Assembly (NCBI RefSeq): GCF_020866905.1
Contig: NZ_JAIVCC010000005.1
Span: 794,088 to 858,087, forward strand
Direction: 5' to 3'
Length of the DNA: 64,000 nt
Origin: Salinimicrobium sediminilitoris
GTDB taxonomy: Bacteria > Bacteroidota > Bacteroidia > Flavobacteriales > Flavobacteriaceae
Position 1 is the stretch's first letter. The number at the start of each line of letters is the position of its first letter. Below, piece after piece: positions 8,206 through 17,070 of the stretch. Under the pieces are notes generated by a model. That model saw nothing but the letters and a program-made list of their open reading frames with translations. It had not been told where the DNA came from and did no database searches. Made by a program: the position numbers and the translations under genes.

Positions 8206-8802
8206 TTAAAAGTCGAAATCTACATCGGGGGCGTCTTCTGATCCTGGATCTGCTTCATAAAGCGGCATCCTGTCAAATCCATACATGCCAACAATAACGT
8301 TGTTTGGGAATTTTCGAATATAAGTATTATAATCCCTCACCTCCTGGTTATACCTGTTCCTTTCTACATTGATCCTGTTCTCTGTACCTTCAAGCTGGGA
8401 CTGTAACTGCTGGAAGTTTGACGTTGCACGTAGTTCCGGATATCTTTCAACGGTAACCAGTAACCTGGACAAAGCAGAAGATACCTGTCCCTGGGCCTGT
8501 TGAAATTGCTGCAGTTGTTCCTGGGTCAAATTATCTGCATCGATTTGGACGGAGGTCGCATTTGCGCGGGCTTCTATAACATCTGTAAGGGTTCCTCTTT
8601 CAAAATCTGCAGCTCCTTTTACAGTGTTCACCAGGTTTGGAATAAGATCACTCCGGCGTTGGTAAGCACTCTCTACCTGTGACCATGCAGTTTTTGCATT
8701 CTCCTGTCTTTCTACAGCAGTATTGTATTTACCCACAGTTAATAAATAAATTCCCAATAGTATTGCTCCTATGATCAATACGGGTACAAGCCATTTTTTC
8801 AT
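8206..8802 (-). CDS. lemA: LemA family protein
   Basis: A 198-residue protein with one N-terminal membrane helix (about 5-22, LVPVLIIGAILLGIYLL) followed by the LemA helical domain, with the typical YNTAVERQENAKTAWSQVESAYQRRSDLIPNLVNTVKG at about 26-65 and a long four-helix body. The C terminus EDAPDVDFDF is acidic, as in many Bacteroidota members. The start lies 1 base after the merR stop. The molecular role of LemA is not established; its genes commonly sit with TPM proteins, as here. Confidence 0.95.
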   Translation of the reverse strand: MKKWLVPVLIIGAILLGIYLLTVGKYNTAVERQENAKTAWSQVESAYQRRSDLIPNLVNTVKGAADFERGTLTDVIEARANATSVQIDADNLTQEQLQQFQQAQGQVSSALSRLLVTVERYPELRATSNFQQLQSQLEGTENRINVERNRYNQEVRDYNTYIRKFPNNVIVGMYGFDRMPLYEADPGSEDAPDVDFDF

Positions 8803-8803
8803 G

Positions 8804-9136
8804 TTATAGTTCCTTTTTTAAATTGGTAAGTGTGGATTTTATATTTTCCAGCTTTCGAATAATTTCAAAGTTAGATAATGTTTTCCGGCTTTTCTCCTCC
8901 TTTAGGTGGATTTTAGCACCTTCCAGGGTAAACCCTCTTTCCTTAACCAGGTGATAGATCAATTCCAGGTTCTTAATATCCTCACGTGTAAACTTGCGAT
9001 TGCCTTTGGCGTTCTTCTTGGGTTTGATCACGTCAAACTCCTTTTCCCAGAACCTTATTAAAGAAGCATTGACACTAAAAGCTGTGGCTACTTCTCCTAT
9101 AGAGTAATAAAGTTTATCGGGCAGGTCTACATGCAT
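8804..9136 (-). CDS. MerR-type transcriptional regulator, DNA-binding domain only
   Basis: A 110-residue winged-helix protein of the MerR superfamily: YYSIGEVATAFSVNASLIRFWEKEFDVIKPKKNAKGNRKFTREDIKNLELIYHLVK is helix-turn-helix plus wing (about 10-65). Only a short helix follows, with no effector-binding domain and no metal-binding cysteines, so it cannot be a classical metal or drug sensor. Its ATG overlaps the stop of the M23 gene (TAATG) and lemA follows after 1 base. It may regulate its own operon, but no operator was identified. Confidence 0.9.
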   Translation of the reverse strand: MHVDLPDKLYYSIGEVATAFSVNASLIRFWEKEFDVIKPKKNAKGNRKFTREDIKNLELIYHLVKERGFTLEGAKIHLKEEKSRKTLSNFEIIRKLENIKSTLTNLKKEL

Positions 9137-10113
9137 TAATCCAGGGATTGATTTTCAAGTTGTGCCTGTTCCAGGATCTCATCATATTCTGTAGGAGAAA
9201 GATGGCCGTAGTAGAAATTGATAGGATTGATCTTCTCATCATCCTTAAAGATCTCATAGTGGAGGTGAGGAGCCTGGGAACGCCCGGTGCTTCCTACAAA
9301 GCCAATAAGGTCTCCCCGCTGGACTTTGTTTCCTTTTCGTACATTGTATTTATATAAATGCGCATAGAGACTAACATAGCCATAACCATGATTTATTCTA
9401 ATGTGATTCCCGTAACCGCTGGAGCGGTTATCTGCACGTTCCACCACGCCATCACCTGTTGCATAGACGGGGGTGCCACGAGGTGCAGTGAAATCCATAC
9501 CGTAATGAAATTTTCTCACCTTGGTAAAAGGATCTGTTCTCCAGCCATAACCCGAAGCCATTCTTTTAAGGTTCTCATTCTTAACCGGCATAATTGCCGG
9601 GATGGAAGCAAGTAGATTCTCCTTATCATTGGCGAGTTCTACAATTTCATCCAAAGAACGCGACTGGACAACCAGTCTTTTTGTAAGCATGTCCAGCTTT
9701 TTATGGCTGTCCACGATCAGCTTGGAATTGTCGAAACCTTCCAGATCTTTATAGCGGTTGATACCTCCAAATCCTGCAAGACGCTGCTCTTCGGGGATTG
9801 GGTTGGCCTCAAAATAGAGTCGGTAAATATTATTGTCCCTATCTTCAACGTTAGCCAGGACATTTTCAACCTGCTCCATTTTTCGGTTGAGCAGGCTATA
9901 TTGAAGTTTCATATTCTCAAGTTCCCTGGTAAGCGCTTTTTCCTTCGGGGTTTCGAGCTGCGGAATGTTGAGGTAAATGACCAGTAATATAAAGCCTGCG
10001 AGAAAGGCTCCAAGTACACTAAGAGCAGCAATTCCCCACCTACGGCTCTTCTTGCGCTCTATCTTTTTATAAGAAAGCGTCTCACTGTCGTAATAATATT
10101 TAACCTTAGACAT
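9136..10113 (-). CDS. M23 family metallopeptidase (membrane-anchored)
   Basis: A 325-residue cell-wall endopeptidase candidate. A basic cytoplasmic stretch precedes one membrane helix (about 30-50), then a coiled coil (about 60-100), a linker, and a LytM/peptidase M23 domain (about 195-300). Zinc ligands are intact: HYGMD (H...D) and the later HLHYEIF. An intact site argues for an active peptidoglycan DD- or LD-endopeptidase rather than an EnvC-like activator. It is the first gene of the M23-merR-lemA-TPM-TPM operon, and a TATCTTTG box lies upstream on the minus strand at 10187-10194. Confidence 0.93.
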   Translation of the reverse strand: MSKVKYYYDSETLSYKKIERKKSRRWGIAALSVLGAFLAGFILLVIYLNIPQLETPKEKALTRELENMKLQYSLLNRKMEQVENVLANVEDRDNNIYRLYFEANPIPEEQRLAGFGGINRYKDLEGFDNSKLIVDSHKKLDMLTKRLVVQSRSLDEIVELANDKENLLASIPAIMPVKNENLKRMASGYGWRTDPFTKVRKFHYGMDFTAPRGTPVYATGDGVVERADNRSSGYGNHIRINHGYGYVSLYAHLYKYNVRKGNKVQRGDLIGFVGSTGRSQAPHLHYEIFKDDEKINPINFYYGHLSPTEYDEILEQAQLENQSLD

Positions 10114-10186
10114 AAGTTAAATTATTCTATTTTTGCGTTACCTATTATGTTGCAAAAACAGTGCAACAATCAGCTTGAGAAACGAA

Positions 10187-10194
10187 CAAAGATA
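10187..10194 (-). promoter_or_regulatory. Possible -7 box of the M23-merR-lemA-TPM operon
   Basis: TATCTTTG on the minus strand is a perfect TAnnTTTG match, about 75 bases before the M23 start. No convincing -33 TTTG is spaced correctly, so this is only a candidate. Confidence 0.35.
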
Positions 10195-10238
10195 AAAATT
10201 GTTTTCCCGAAAGCATAATATAAAAATTTTAACTTTTC

Positions 10239-12851
10239 ATGAGATCCCAGGAGATACGTTCTAAATTCCTCGAATTTTTCCAAAGTAAGTCCCATACCAT
10301 TGTTTCATCTGCACCCATGGTGGTGAAGGATGATCCAACCCTAATGTTCACCAATGCAGGGATGAACCAGTTCAAGGAGTACTTCCTGGGCAATGGGACA
10401 CCCGCCAGCAGGAGAATCACCGATACTCAAAAATGCCTTCGCGTGAGCGGAAAACACAATGACCTGGAGGAAGTAGGAAAAGATACCTACCACCATACCA
10501 TGTTCGAGATGCTTGGGAACTGGAGCTTCGGAGATTATTTCAAAAAGGAAGCAATTACCTGGGCCTGGGAACTACTCACTGAAGTTTACAAGCTTAACAA
10601 AGAAGATCTTTACGTTTCGGTTTTTGAAGGCAGTCCCGAAGAGGACCTGCCACTTGATAAAGAGGCATTGGATCTATGGAAACAAATAGTGCCCGAAGAT
10701 CGGATCATCTACGGAAACAAAAAAGACAATTTCTGGGAAATGGGTGACCAGGGACCTTGCGGACCTTCTTCTGAAATTCATATCGACCTCCGTTCGGCTG
10801 AAGAGAAGGCGAAAACACCCGGAAGAGATCTTGTAAATAATGATCACCCACTGGTAGTGGAGATCTGGAACCTGGTTTTTATTCAGTTTAACAGAAAAGC
10901 CGATGGTTCCCTTGAAAAACTACCCGAGAGCCATGTGGACACCGGGATGGGTTTCGAGCGTTTATGTATGGCACTGCAGGGAGTAAAATCAAATTACGAT
11001 ACCGACGTTTTTACCCCGCTTATCAAAAAGATCAGCGAGATCACTGCTTCGGAATATGAAAAAGATGAGGAAATTGATATAGCGATTCGTGTAATAGCAG
11101 ATCACGTGCGGGCAGTTGCTTTTGCTATTGCAGACGGGCAGTTGCCCGGCAGTGGCGGGGCAGGATATGTGATCCGACGTATCCTTCGCAGAGCGATACG
11201 TTATGGCTTTACATTCCTAAATCAAAAGGAGCCATTTGTTTATAAGCTGGTTGAAACCCTTGCCTCTCAAATGGGAGAAGCTTTCCCCGAGCTGCGTTCT
11301 CAGCAAAATTTGATCACGAATGTCATAAGAGAAGAAGAAAATTCCTTTTTACGCACCCTGGATCAGGGTCTTGTGATGCTGGATCAAATCATGGAAGAGA
11401 GCAAAGACAAGAATGTTTCAGGAAAAAAGGCTTTTGAACTATACGATACCTACGGATTTCCAATTGACCTAACTGCGCTTATCTTAAGTGAAAAGGGATA
11501 TAGTCTTGATCAAAAAGGATTTGAGGCAGAACTTCAAAAGCAAAAAGACCGCTCCCGGAATGCATCAAAAGTAACTTCAGGGGACTGGCAGGTGGTGAAG
11601 GATGCAGAAACTGAAGGTTTTGTGGGCTATGATAGTCTGGAAGCCGAAGTGGAGATCTTGCGTTACCGCAAGGTGGAATCCCAAAAAGAAGGTGAGTTGT
11701 ACCAGCTGGTCTTCAGCAGGACACCTTTTTATCCTGAAGGTGGAGGTCAGGTAGGGGACAGGGGAGTTCTTGAGGCAAAAAATGGTGCCGTAATTTACAT
11801 TTTAGACACCCGTAAGGAGAACAACCTTATCATTCACCTCACAAAAGAATTGCCCGAAGATGTTTCAGGAACTTTCACCGCAAAGGTAAATGCTGCCCAA
11901 CGTGCTCGTACTGCGGCTAATCACAGTGCTACCCATTTATTGCATCAGGCTTTAAGGAGCATCCTGGGAACTCATGTGGAGCAAAAGGGTTCTATGGTGC
12001 AGAGTGATTATTTGAGATTCGATTTTTCCCACTTCAGTAAAGTGAGTGCAGAAGAATTACAGCAAATTGAAGAATTTGTAAATTCAAGAATTGCAGAGAA
12101 ACTTCCGCTTGTTGACAACAGGGAGATGACCTATCAGGAAGCCATAGATGACGGTGCAATTGCTCTTTTTGGAGAGAAATATGGGGACAAGGTGCGTGCT
12201 GTTCGCTTTGGAAAATCCATGGAACTATGTGGAGGAACCCACGTTGGAAACACTTCAGACATCTGGCACTTTAAGATTATTTCTGAAGGTGCTGTGGCAT
12301 CAGGAATTCGAAGAATTGAAGCGATCACCAATGAAGCTGCCAAAGAATACTTTACTGCACAGACCCAGACCTTCAACGAGATCAAAGCAGTGCTTAAGAA
12401 TGCTCAGGATCCCGTAAAGGCTGTGGTGAACCTGCAGGAAGAAAATGCCGAATTGAAGAAACAGATTGAATCCCTGCTTCGCGATAAGGCTAAGAACCTT
12501 AAAGGAGATCTAAAAAGCCAGATCAAAGAGATCAACGGAGTGAACTTTTTAGCTCAAAAAGTGGATCTGGATATGGGCGGGATCAAAGATCTTTCCTTCC
12601 AGTTAGGAGATGAAATGGAGAATCTATTCCTTCTTTTTGGAGCGCAACAGGACGAAAAAGCAATGCTTTCCTGTTATATTTCCAAAAACCTGGTAGAGGA
12701 AAAAGGACTAAATGCCGGAAAAGTAGTGAAAGAATTAGGCCGGTACATACAGGGCGGCGGCGGCGGACAACCTTTCTACGCAACTGCCGGAGGTAAGAAT
12801 CCTGCAGGACTTAACGAGGCGCTGCAAAAAGCAGAGGAGTTCGTGAAATAA
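10239..12851 (+). CDS. alaS: Alanine--tRNA ligase
   Basis: AlaRS charges tRNA-Ala. At 870 residues it has the usual length and order: class II catalytic domain (1 to about 240, with [22 protein letters not shown]), tRNA-binding middle, editing domain with the zinc-binding HSATHLLHQ and CGGTHVGNT motifs (about 565 and 665), and the C-terminal DHHA1/C-Ala domain ending in [15 protein letters not shown]. The start [17 protein letters not shown] is canonical. It is divergent from the M23 operon, and hairpin repeats lie immediately downstream. Confidence 0.99.
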   Translation: MRSQEIRSKFLEFFQSKSHTIVSSAPMVVKDDPTLMFTNAGMNQFKEYFLGNGTPASRRITDTQKCLRVSGKHNDLEEVGKDTYHHTMFEMLGNWSFGDYFKKEAITWAWELLTEVYKLNKEDLYVSVFEGSPEEDLPLDKEALDLWKQIVPEDRIIYGNKKDNFWEMGDQGPCGPSSEIHIDLRSAEEKAKTPGRDLVNNDHPLVVEIWNLVFIQFNRKADGSLEKLPESHVDTGMGFERLCMALQGVKSNYDTDVFTPLIKKISEITASEYEKDEEIDIAIRVIADHVRAVAFAIADGQLPGSGGAGYVIRRILRRAIRYGFTFLNQKEPFVYKLVETLASQMGEAFPELRSQQNLITNVIREEENSFLRTLDQGLVMLDQIMEESKDKNVSGKKAFELYDTYGFPIDLTALILSEKGYSLDQKGFEAELQKQKDRSRNASKVTSGDWQVVKDAETEGFVGYDSLEAEVEILRYRKVESQKEGELYQLVFSRTPFYPEGGGQVGDRGVLEAKNGAVIYILDTRKENNLIIHLTKELPEDVSGTFTAKVNAAQRARTAANHSATHLLHQALRSILGTHVEQKGSMVQSDYLRFDFSHFSKVSAEELQQIEEFVNSRIAEKLPLVDNREMTYQEAIDDGAIALFGEKYGDKVRAVRFGKSMELCGGTHVGNTSDIWHFKIISEGAVASGIRRIEAITNEAAKEYFTAQTQTFNEIKAVLKNAQDPVKAVVNLQEENAELKKQIESLLRDKAKNLKGDLKSQIKEINGVNFLAQKVDLDMGGIKDLSFQLGDEMENLFLLFGAQQDEKAMLSCYISKNLVEEKGLNAGKVVKELGRYIQGGGGGQPFYATAGGKNPAGLNEALQKAEEFVK

Positions 12852-12856
12852 GATAT

Positions 12857-12897
12857 GAAATCAACCCTTTCAGGGTTGCAAACTTTAAAAGGGTTTT
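12857..12897 (+). terminator. Repeat-derived hairpin serving as alaS terminator
   Basis: The arms AACCCTTT (12863-12870) and AAAGGGTT (12888-12895) enclose a nested AACCC/GGGTT hairpin and end in TTTT. The core AACCCTTTCAGGGTT with six flanking bases recurs identically after hemL at 24303-24323, so this is a dispersed element used as a terminator. Confidence 0.6.
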
Positions 12898-12913
12898 AAT
12901 CATACCTAGCCTA

Positions 12914-12984
12914 CAAGGTCTTTTCCAGACCTTGAAGGTTTTATTGTAAAAAAGACCTACAAGGTTTTGGAAACCTTGCAGGTC
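12914..12984. repeat. Two hairpin repeats (AAGGT class) before the GSCFA gene
   Basis: First hairpin 12914-12934: CAAGGTCT and AGACCTTG with a five-base loop. Second 12954-12984: GACCTACAAGGTTT and AAACCTTGCAGGTC, one mismatch pair, three-base loop. Their design (ACC/GGT arms with a TTTTGGAAA-like centre) resembles the hairpin at 53344-53380. They look like small palindromic interspersed elements. Confidence 0.6.
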
Positions 12985-12999
12985 ACCGAAATCAAAAAG

Positions 13000-13938
13000 A
13001 TGGAATTTCGTACTCTAGTTCCCATAGTGCCTCAGGAACCAAAAATTGGTTACTCTTCAAAAGTGCTGCTTTTGGGCTCTTGTTTTGTCGAAAATATTGG
13101 GAAGAAACTGGATTATTTTAACTTCCCAAACCTGCTCAATCCCTTTGGAATTTTATTTCATCCCGCAGCCATCCATAACTTCCTGAAAAGGGTAAAATCT
13201 CAACACACTTTTACAGAAGCCGACATTTTTTACCACAATGAAGCCTGGCACAGTTATGAAGCCCATTCCGATCTTAATTCGGTAGAAAAACAGGAGATCC
13301 TCAACAAGCTGAATGCTGCTGTGGAGGAAACAGCAGGCTTTCTACGGTCCACTACTCATGTTATCATTACACCAGGCACGGCCTGGGGCTACAGGCTTAA
13401 AGAATCTGGAGAAATGGTTGCTAATTGCCATAAGGTCCCGCAGTCAAACTTCAGCAAAGAAATAACAGAGGCTCAAAATGCCCTTTTTGAGACAGCAGCA
13501 ATTGTGAAGGAAATGAATCCAAAAGCAAAGGTCATTTTTACGGTCTCTCCTGTGAGGCATTTAAAAGATGGGTTTGTGGAAAATCAGCTAAGCAAGGCCA
13601 AGTTGATCACAGCGATTCAGGAAATTGTTGCTTCTAAAGATCACTGTGCTTACTTTCCCTCCTATGAGATTATGATGGATGAACTTCGGGATTACCGTTT
13701 CTATGCAGAAGACATGGTACACCCAAATAAGGTGGCTATCGATTACATCTGGGAGAAATTTAAGGAGGCATGGATAGCTTTAGAAGCTTCCGAAGTAATG
13801 AAGAGAGTGGATACCATTAAAAAAGGGCTTTCACACCGGCCATTTAATGAAGCTTCCGAAGCACATCAAAAATTCCGCAGAGATCTTCAGCAAAAGATGG
13901 AAAAACTTGAAAAAGAATATCCTGAAATTAAATTTTGA
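13000..13938 (+). CDS. GSCFA-domain protein
   Basis: A 312-residue protein of the GSCFA family (SGNH/GDSL-hydrolase-like), named for the motif seen here as LLLGSCFVENIGKKLDYF near the N terminus. Other conserved points are NPFGILFHPAAI, the central TPGTAWGY, FTVSPVRHLKDGF and, near the C terminus, DMVHPNKVAIDYIW. The D-x-x-H pair with the GSC serine/cysteine region suggests a hydrolase; the substrate is unknown. I start it at the ATG at 13000 (MEFRTLVPIVPQ); the open frame extends to a TTG inside the upstream hairpin repeat, which is unlikely to be coding. Confidence 0.93.
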   Translation: MEFRTLVPIVPQEPKIGYSSKVLLLGSCFVENIGKKLDYFNFPNLLNPFGILFHPAAIHNFLKRVKSQHTFTEADIFYHNEAWHSYEAHSDLNSVEKQEILNKLNAAVEETAGFLRSTTHVIITPGTAWGYRLKESGEMVANCHKVPQSNFSKEITEAQNALFETAAIVKEMNPKAKVIFTVSPVRHLKDGFVENQLSKAKLITAIQEIVASKDHCAYFPSYEIMMDELRDYRFYAEDMVHPNKVAIDYIWEKFKEAWIALEASEVMKRVDTIKKGLSHRPFNEASEAHQKFRRDLQQKMEKLEKEYPEIKF

Positions 13939-13995
13939 AGTAAATCTTCACATTTTCTTCAAATAAACCCTTTTTCTAATTCGTATTTTTAGAAC

Positions 13996-14613
13996 ATGAA
14001 GAAATATTTTCTTGGTGCCCTTGTCGTGTTGATCATCTTTTTGACCTTTCGTTATTGTGAAAACCGGGATGCCGAACGCGACCGCCTGGAAGAGAGCACT
14101 GCGTTGATACAGCAGCAGATCAAAAATGTGGGGAAACTGGTAGTGACCGAAGGTACTTTTGCACAGGTCTACACCTACAAGGATACTGAAAAAAGGTTCT
14201 TTGATGTGCTCCCGGCGCGCAAAAGGGCGCTTATTATTGTCAATGCCAAGGCTACAGTTGCTTATGACCTGAGTAAACTACAAACCGAGGTGGATGTGGA
14301 GAATAAAACGGTGCATATCAAGTACATTCCCAAAGAGGAAATCAATATCTATCCAGATATTAAATATTACGACATCACCCAGGACTACCTCAATCAATTC
14401 ACAGCGGCCGATTATAATAAGATCAAGACCCGGATAAATAAATCCATACGGGAAAAGGTGGAGAAATCTTCCCTAAAATCTAATGCAGAGAACCGGCTCA
14501 TTAGCGAACTGCAAAAGATATATATCCTTACCAATACCCTTGGCTGGACCCTTACCTATAATGAACAGGAGTTTGGAACTTCCATGGAAGGAATGCAGGA
14601 ACTTAAGCTGTAA
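13996..14613 (+). CDS. DUF4230 domain-containing membrane protein
   Basis: A 205-residue protein with an N-terminal membrane anchor (about 4-19, FLGALVVLIIFLTF) and a DUF4230 domain over the rest: LVVTEGTFAQVYTYKD, the KRALIIVNAKATVAYDLSKL strand pair, and a C-terminal helical part with GWTLTYNEQEF. It is probably periplasmic. The function of DUF4230 is not known. Its TAA abuts the stop of the convergent aromatic hydroxylase gene exactly (TAATTA, 14611-14616), leaving no spacer for a terminator. Confidence 0.92.
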   Translation: MKKYFLGALVVLIIFLTFRYCENRDAERDRLEESTALIQQQIKNVGKLVVTEGTFAQVYTYKDTEKRFFDVLPARKRALIIVNAKATVAYDLSKLQTEVDVENKTVHIKYIPKEEINIYPDIKYYDITQDYLNQFTAADYNKIKTRINKSIREKVEKSSLKSNAENRLISELQKIYILTNTLGWTLTYNEQEFGTSMEGMQELKL

Positions 14614-16371
14614 TTATCCTGTAACCAGTTCGGGTTTTACGAGCCCAATTCCATTATCAATTAAATGTGCTACTTCGGGTCTTCGATGTTTTACGTCTTC
14701 CAGATGCTCCAACACCTTTGAAGCCAGTTTCTCATCTTTACCGCTTGTCAATTCGAAGATCTCGACTGAAAGCAGCCAGTCTTTAGGATGATATTTTTTC
14801 ACGAGATCAAAAGCAGCGTCCAATGAAAACTTTGTGTTTTCTCCCTGCCTGATATTTCTTACCGATTTATACAGGGATTCCAGTTCTTCGCGCTCAGGTG
14901 TTTTTTTGCTCTTGATGGTGGTGGAAGAAGGGGTGTGGGTGATAAGGTCAAAAGATTTTGCATCTGCAGGTCCTGCAAAAGCTGATATCACTTCTTTTCC
15001 TATCGCCATATCATAATTCCCCCATTCAGGTTTAAAAAGTACTTCGTCTTTCCAGGTGACGGTGCAGTTCTTTAAACTTATTAAGATCACCTTTCCCTGT
15101 AAATTCCTGGTTCCTGTGATGATCTCACCTTTGACTGTGATGCCGCCTTCAAATTCGAAATTCACCTGCTCTCCTTCATAAATGTCATAGGCGCGAAGGT
15201 CGCGGGGGCTCATATCTTCAATGGCGAGGTTTATACCTTTTAATCTTCCCACGGGAGATCCAAAACCATCGGGATGATTCTCTATGCCGTGGCCAACTAA
15301 CTCTTTCTCTCTTGAAGCAAGGGCAGTTTCTCCCGTAGTTTGGAAATATACCGGCTTTCCGTTTTCTTCGATTACCCGGGTGAATTTTCCGGAAATCTGG
15401 ATCCCGGTACTAAGTTCTATCGTACCTATGTTTTTTGAATGGATTAGCTTTTGTAAGCCTTCCAATCCGCCAACGCGGAGTGCCATTTTGTTGGCAAACT
15501 CTTCCAGGATAAGGCTTAGGTGGGCAAAATCTGGTGTCACATACAGCTGGGGCTGAGGTTTTGTAATATCAAATTCCTGTTGAGCTGCTTCTATGGTGTA
15601 AGGTATCTTTTTTACTTTATCGGTCATGCACCAGGTGCTCTCCCCAATGGAGGAAAGGAGGCCGGCCCCATAGATCCTCGGATTTTCGGGGGTTCCTATC
15701 AAACCGTATTCCACTGTCCACCAGTGTAGATTTCTTATTTGAGCCATTTCGCTTTGCTCCCGCTGGTCATTTTGTAGCTCCTCAACTCTTTTTTCGGCGG
15801 CTGCGATTTCTTCTTCGGGAGTATCTTCGGCTTCTTTAATGATAGAGAGGTGCCTTATAGCTTCGTAGATCTCGTAATCTTTTGCGCTGGAGATCGCCTT
15901 ACAACCAATTTCTCCAAACCGGCGCAGGTATTCTGCATATTCGGGGTTGGCAATGATGGGTGCATGGCCTGCACCTTCATGGATAATATCGGGTGCCGGG
16001 GTATATTCTATATGTTCAAGTTGTCTTATGTCACTTGCAATCACCAAAACATTGAATGCCTGAAATTCCATAAATGCCGCAGGCGGTATAAAACCGTCAA
16101 CCGCTACTGCAGCCCAGCCAATTTCCTTTAGGATCCTGTTCATCCCATACATGTTGGGGATGTGGTCAATGGAAATTCCCGTTTGTTTAAGTCCATCCAG
16201 ATAGGAAGAGTGAGCAACCCTGCTAAGGTAATCCACATTCTTGCGCATTACGTATCTCCACACCGCCTGATTTATAGGAGTGTAGTCCTCGTAATTCTGA
16301 GGTTTTATGAATTGCTTCAGGTGTGCCGGAAGCCGGTCAATAATTTCGTTCGATTCAAATTTTTGTTCCAT
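14614..16371 (-). CDS. Aromatic amino acid hydroxylase (phenylalanine 4-monooxygenase-like) with C-terminal extension
   Basis: An iron- and pterin-dependent hydroxylase. The two iron histidines are in HEGAGHAP (about 130-137) and the iron glutamate is in VEYGLIG (about 222); YGAGLLSSIGES follows as in the family. The core covers only about 1-320 of 585 residues. The remaining ~265 residues form an extra region with beta-rich repeats (ISGKFTRVIEENGKPVYF, ITVKGEIITG, KVILISLKNCTV) and a helical end. Bacterial phenylalanine hydroxylases are usually under 300 residues, so the extension is notable, although long forms occur in Bacteroidota. Substrate (Phe versus Trp or Tyr) is not provable here. 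Confidence 0.92.
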   Translation of the reverse strand: MEQKFESNEIIDRLPAHLKQFIKPQNYEDYTPINQAVWRYVMRKNVDYLSRVAHSSYLDGLKQTGISIDHIPNMYGMNRILKEIGWAAVAVDGFIPPAAFMEFQAFNVLVIASDIRQLEHIEYTPAPDIIHEGAGHAPIIANPEYAEYLRRFGEIGCKAISSAKDYEIYEAIRHLSIIKEAEDTPEEEIAAAEKRVEELQNDQREQSEMAQIRNLHWWTVEYGLIGTPENPRIYGAGLLSSIGESTWCMTDKVKKIPYTIEAAQQEFDITKPQPQLYVTPDFAHLSLILEEFANKMALRVGGLEGLQKLIHSKNIGTIELSTGIQISGKFTRVIEENGKPVYFQTTGETALASREKELVGHGIENHPDGFGSPVGRLKGINLAIEDMSPRDLRAYDIYEGEQVNFEFEGGITVKGEIITGTRNLQGKVILISLKNCTVTWKDEVLFKPEWGNYDMAIGKEVISAFAGPADAKSFDLITHTPSSTTIKSKKTPEREELESLYKSVRNIRQGENTKFSLDAAFDLVKKYHPKDWLLSVEIFELTSGKDEKLASKVLEHLEDVKHRRPEVAHLIDNGIGLVKPELVTG

Positions 16372-16395
16372 GATTGTATCAAAAATGACAGAAAT

Positions 16396-16423
16396 TAAAG
16401 ATACAAAAATATTGATGATGCAA
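16396..16423 (-). promoter_or_regulatory. Probable promoter of the aromatic hydroxylase gene
   Basis: On the minus strand TTG (16423-16421), 17 bases, then TATCTTTA (16403-16396), close to the Bacteroidota consensus. It lies 25 bases upstream of the ATG. Confidence 0.5.
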
Positions 16424-16460
16424 TATTTTGATTTTCAATGAAGTAAGCTTTGCAAAAACA

Positions 16461-16496
16461 AAAAAAGCCGCTACGGTTTTCACTATAGTGGCTTTT
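16461..16496 (-). terminator. Intrinsic terminator of the DUF4136 gene
   Basis: Arms AAAAGCCGCTA and TAGTGGCTTTT (one wobble) at 16464-16474 and 16486-16496, followed on the minus strand by a T-rich run interrupted once by G. It lies 20 bases beyond the stop at 16516. Confidence 0.75.
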
Positions 16497-16515
16497 AAAA
16501 AGGGGGACTTCAGTA

Positions 16516-17052
16516 TTAATTAAGAGAAGGAGGGTATTTTTCCAGAATTTCTTCTACAATCTCATTTATCCTCTCCTGTTTTCGATCAACTTTACTGGAA
16601 AGGGCTGCAGTACCCATTCCCTGCCACACTAATTCTTTCTTTTCTGCATCTACAAGGTCTATATAAAGAGTACCTTCGGTAGTGGAATTGATGGTGTTAT
16701 GACCTGCACCCCAGTACCATGGATGCCAACCCCAACCATATCCATAGCCATAAGGATTGTTATAAATATTTATATTTTCTTTTGTCTTCGTGAAAATGCT
16801 CACCAGCATATCTGGATTATCAGATTTGGTAAAACCTTTTTCCTGCATTTCGTCATCTATGGCTCTTAAAATCCTCTTCTTGTCAAGATCAGAAATTTCT
16901 GCTTTGTCAATTCCAGGTTTAAAGAAGGCATAAGTTTGGTACTGTGCAAAATTGGCTTCTTTGTCGTAATCTGTCGCTACACGCACGCTATTACAAGAAG
17001 TCATAACCAGTACCATCAGAAGAAGTACCGAAGTAATTTTAATAGCTCTCAT
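16516..17052 (-). CDS. DUF4136 lipoprotein
   Basis: A 178-residue lipoprotein: signal peptide with lipobox MTSC (Cys20), then a DUF4136 domain with the typical VRVATDYDKEANFAQYQTYAFF opening, the LDKKRILRAIDDEMQEKGF helix, and GTLYIDLVDAEKKELVWQGMGTA. A Tyr/Gly/Trp-rich insert (YGYGYGWGWHPWYWG) sits in the middle. The start lies 18 bases after the urocanase stop, so it may be cotranscribed with it. The family function is unknown. Confidence 0.92.
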   Translation of the reverse strand: MRAIKITSVLLLMVLVMTSCNSVRVATDYDKEANFAQYQTYAFFKPGIDKAEISDLDKKRILRAIDDEMQEKGFTKSDNPDMLVSIFTKTKENINIYNNPYGYGYGWGWHPWYWGAGHNTINSTTEGTLYIDLVDAEKKELVWQGMGTAALSSKVDRKQERINEIVEEILEKYPPSLN

Positions 17053-17070
17053 ACTAATATGGTTTTAAGG

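Noticed and set aside
8804-9136. MerR regulator as a metal-resistance regulator
   Set aside because: It has no metal-binding cysteines and no effector domain; its neighbours are envelope genes.
12967-12999. N-terminal extension of the GSCFA gene from a TTG
   Set aside because: The extension lies inside a hairpin repeat; the ATG at 13000 gives the family N terminus.
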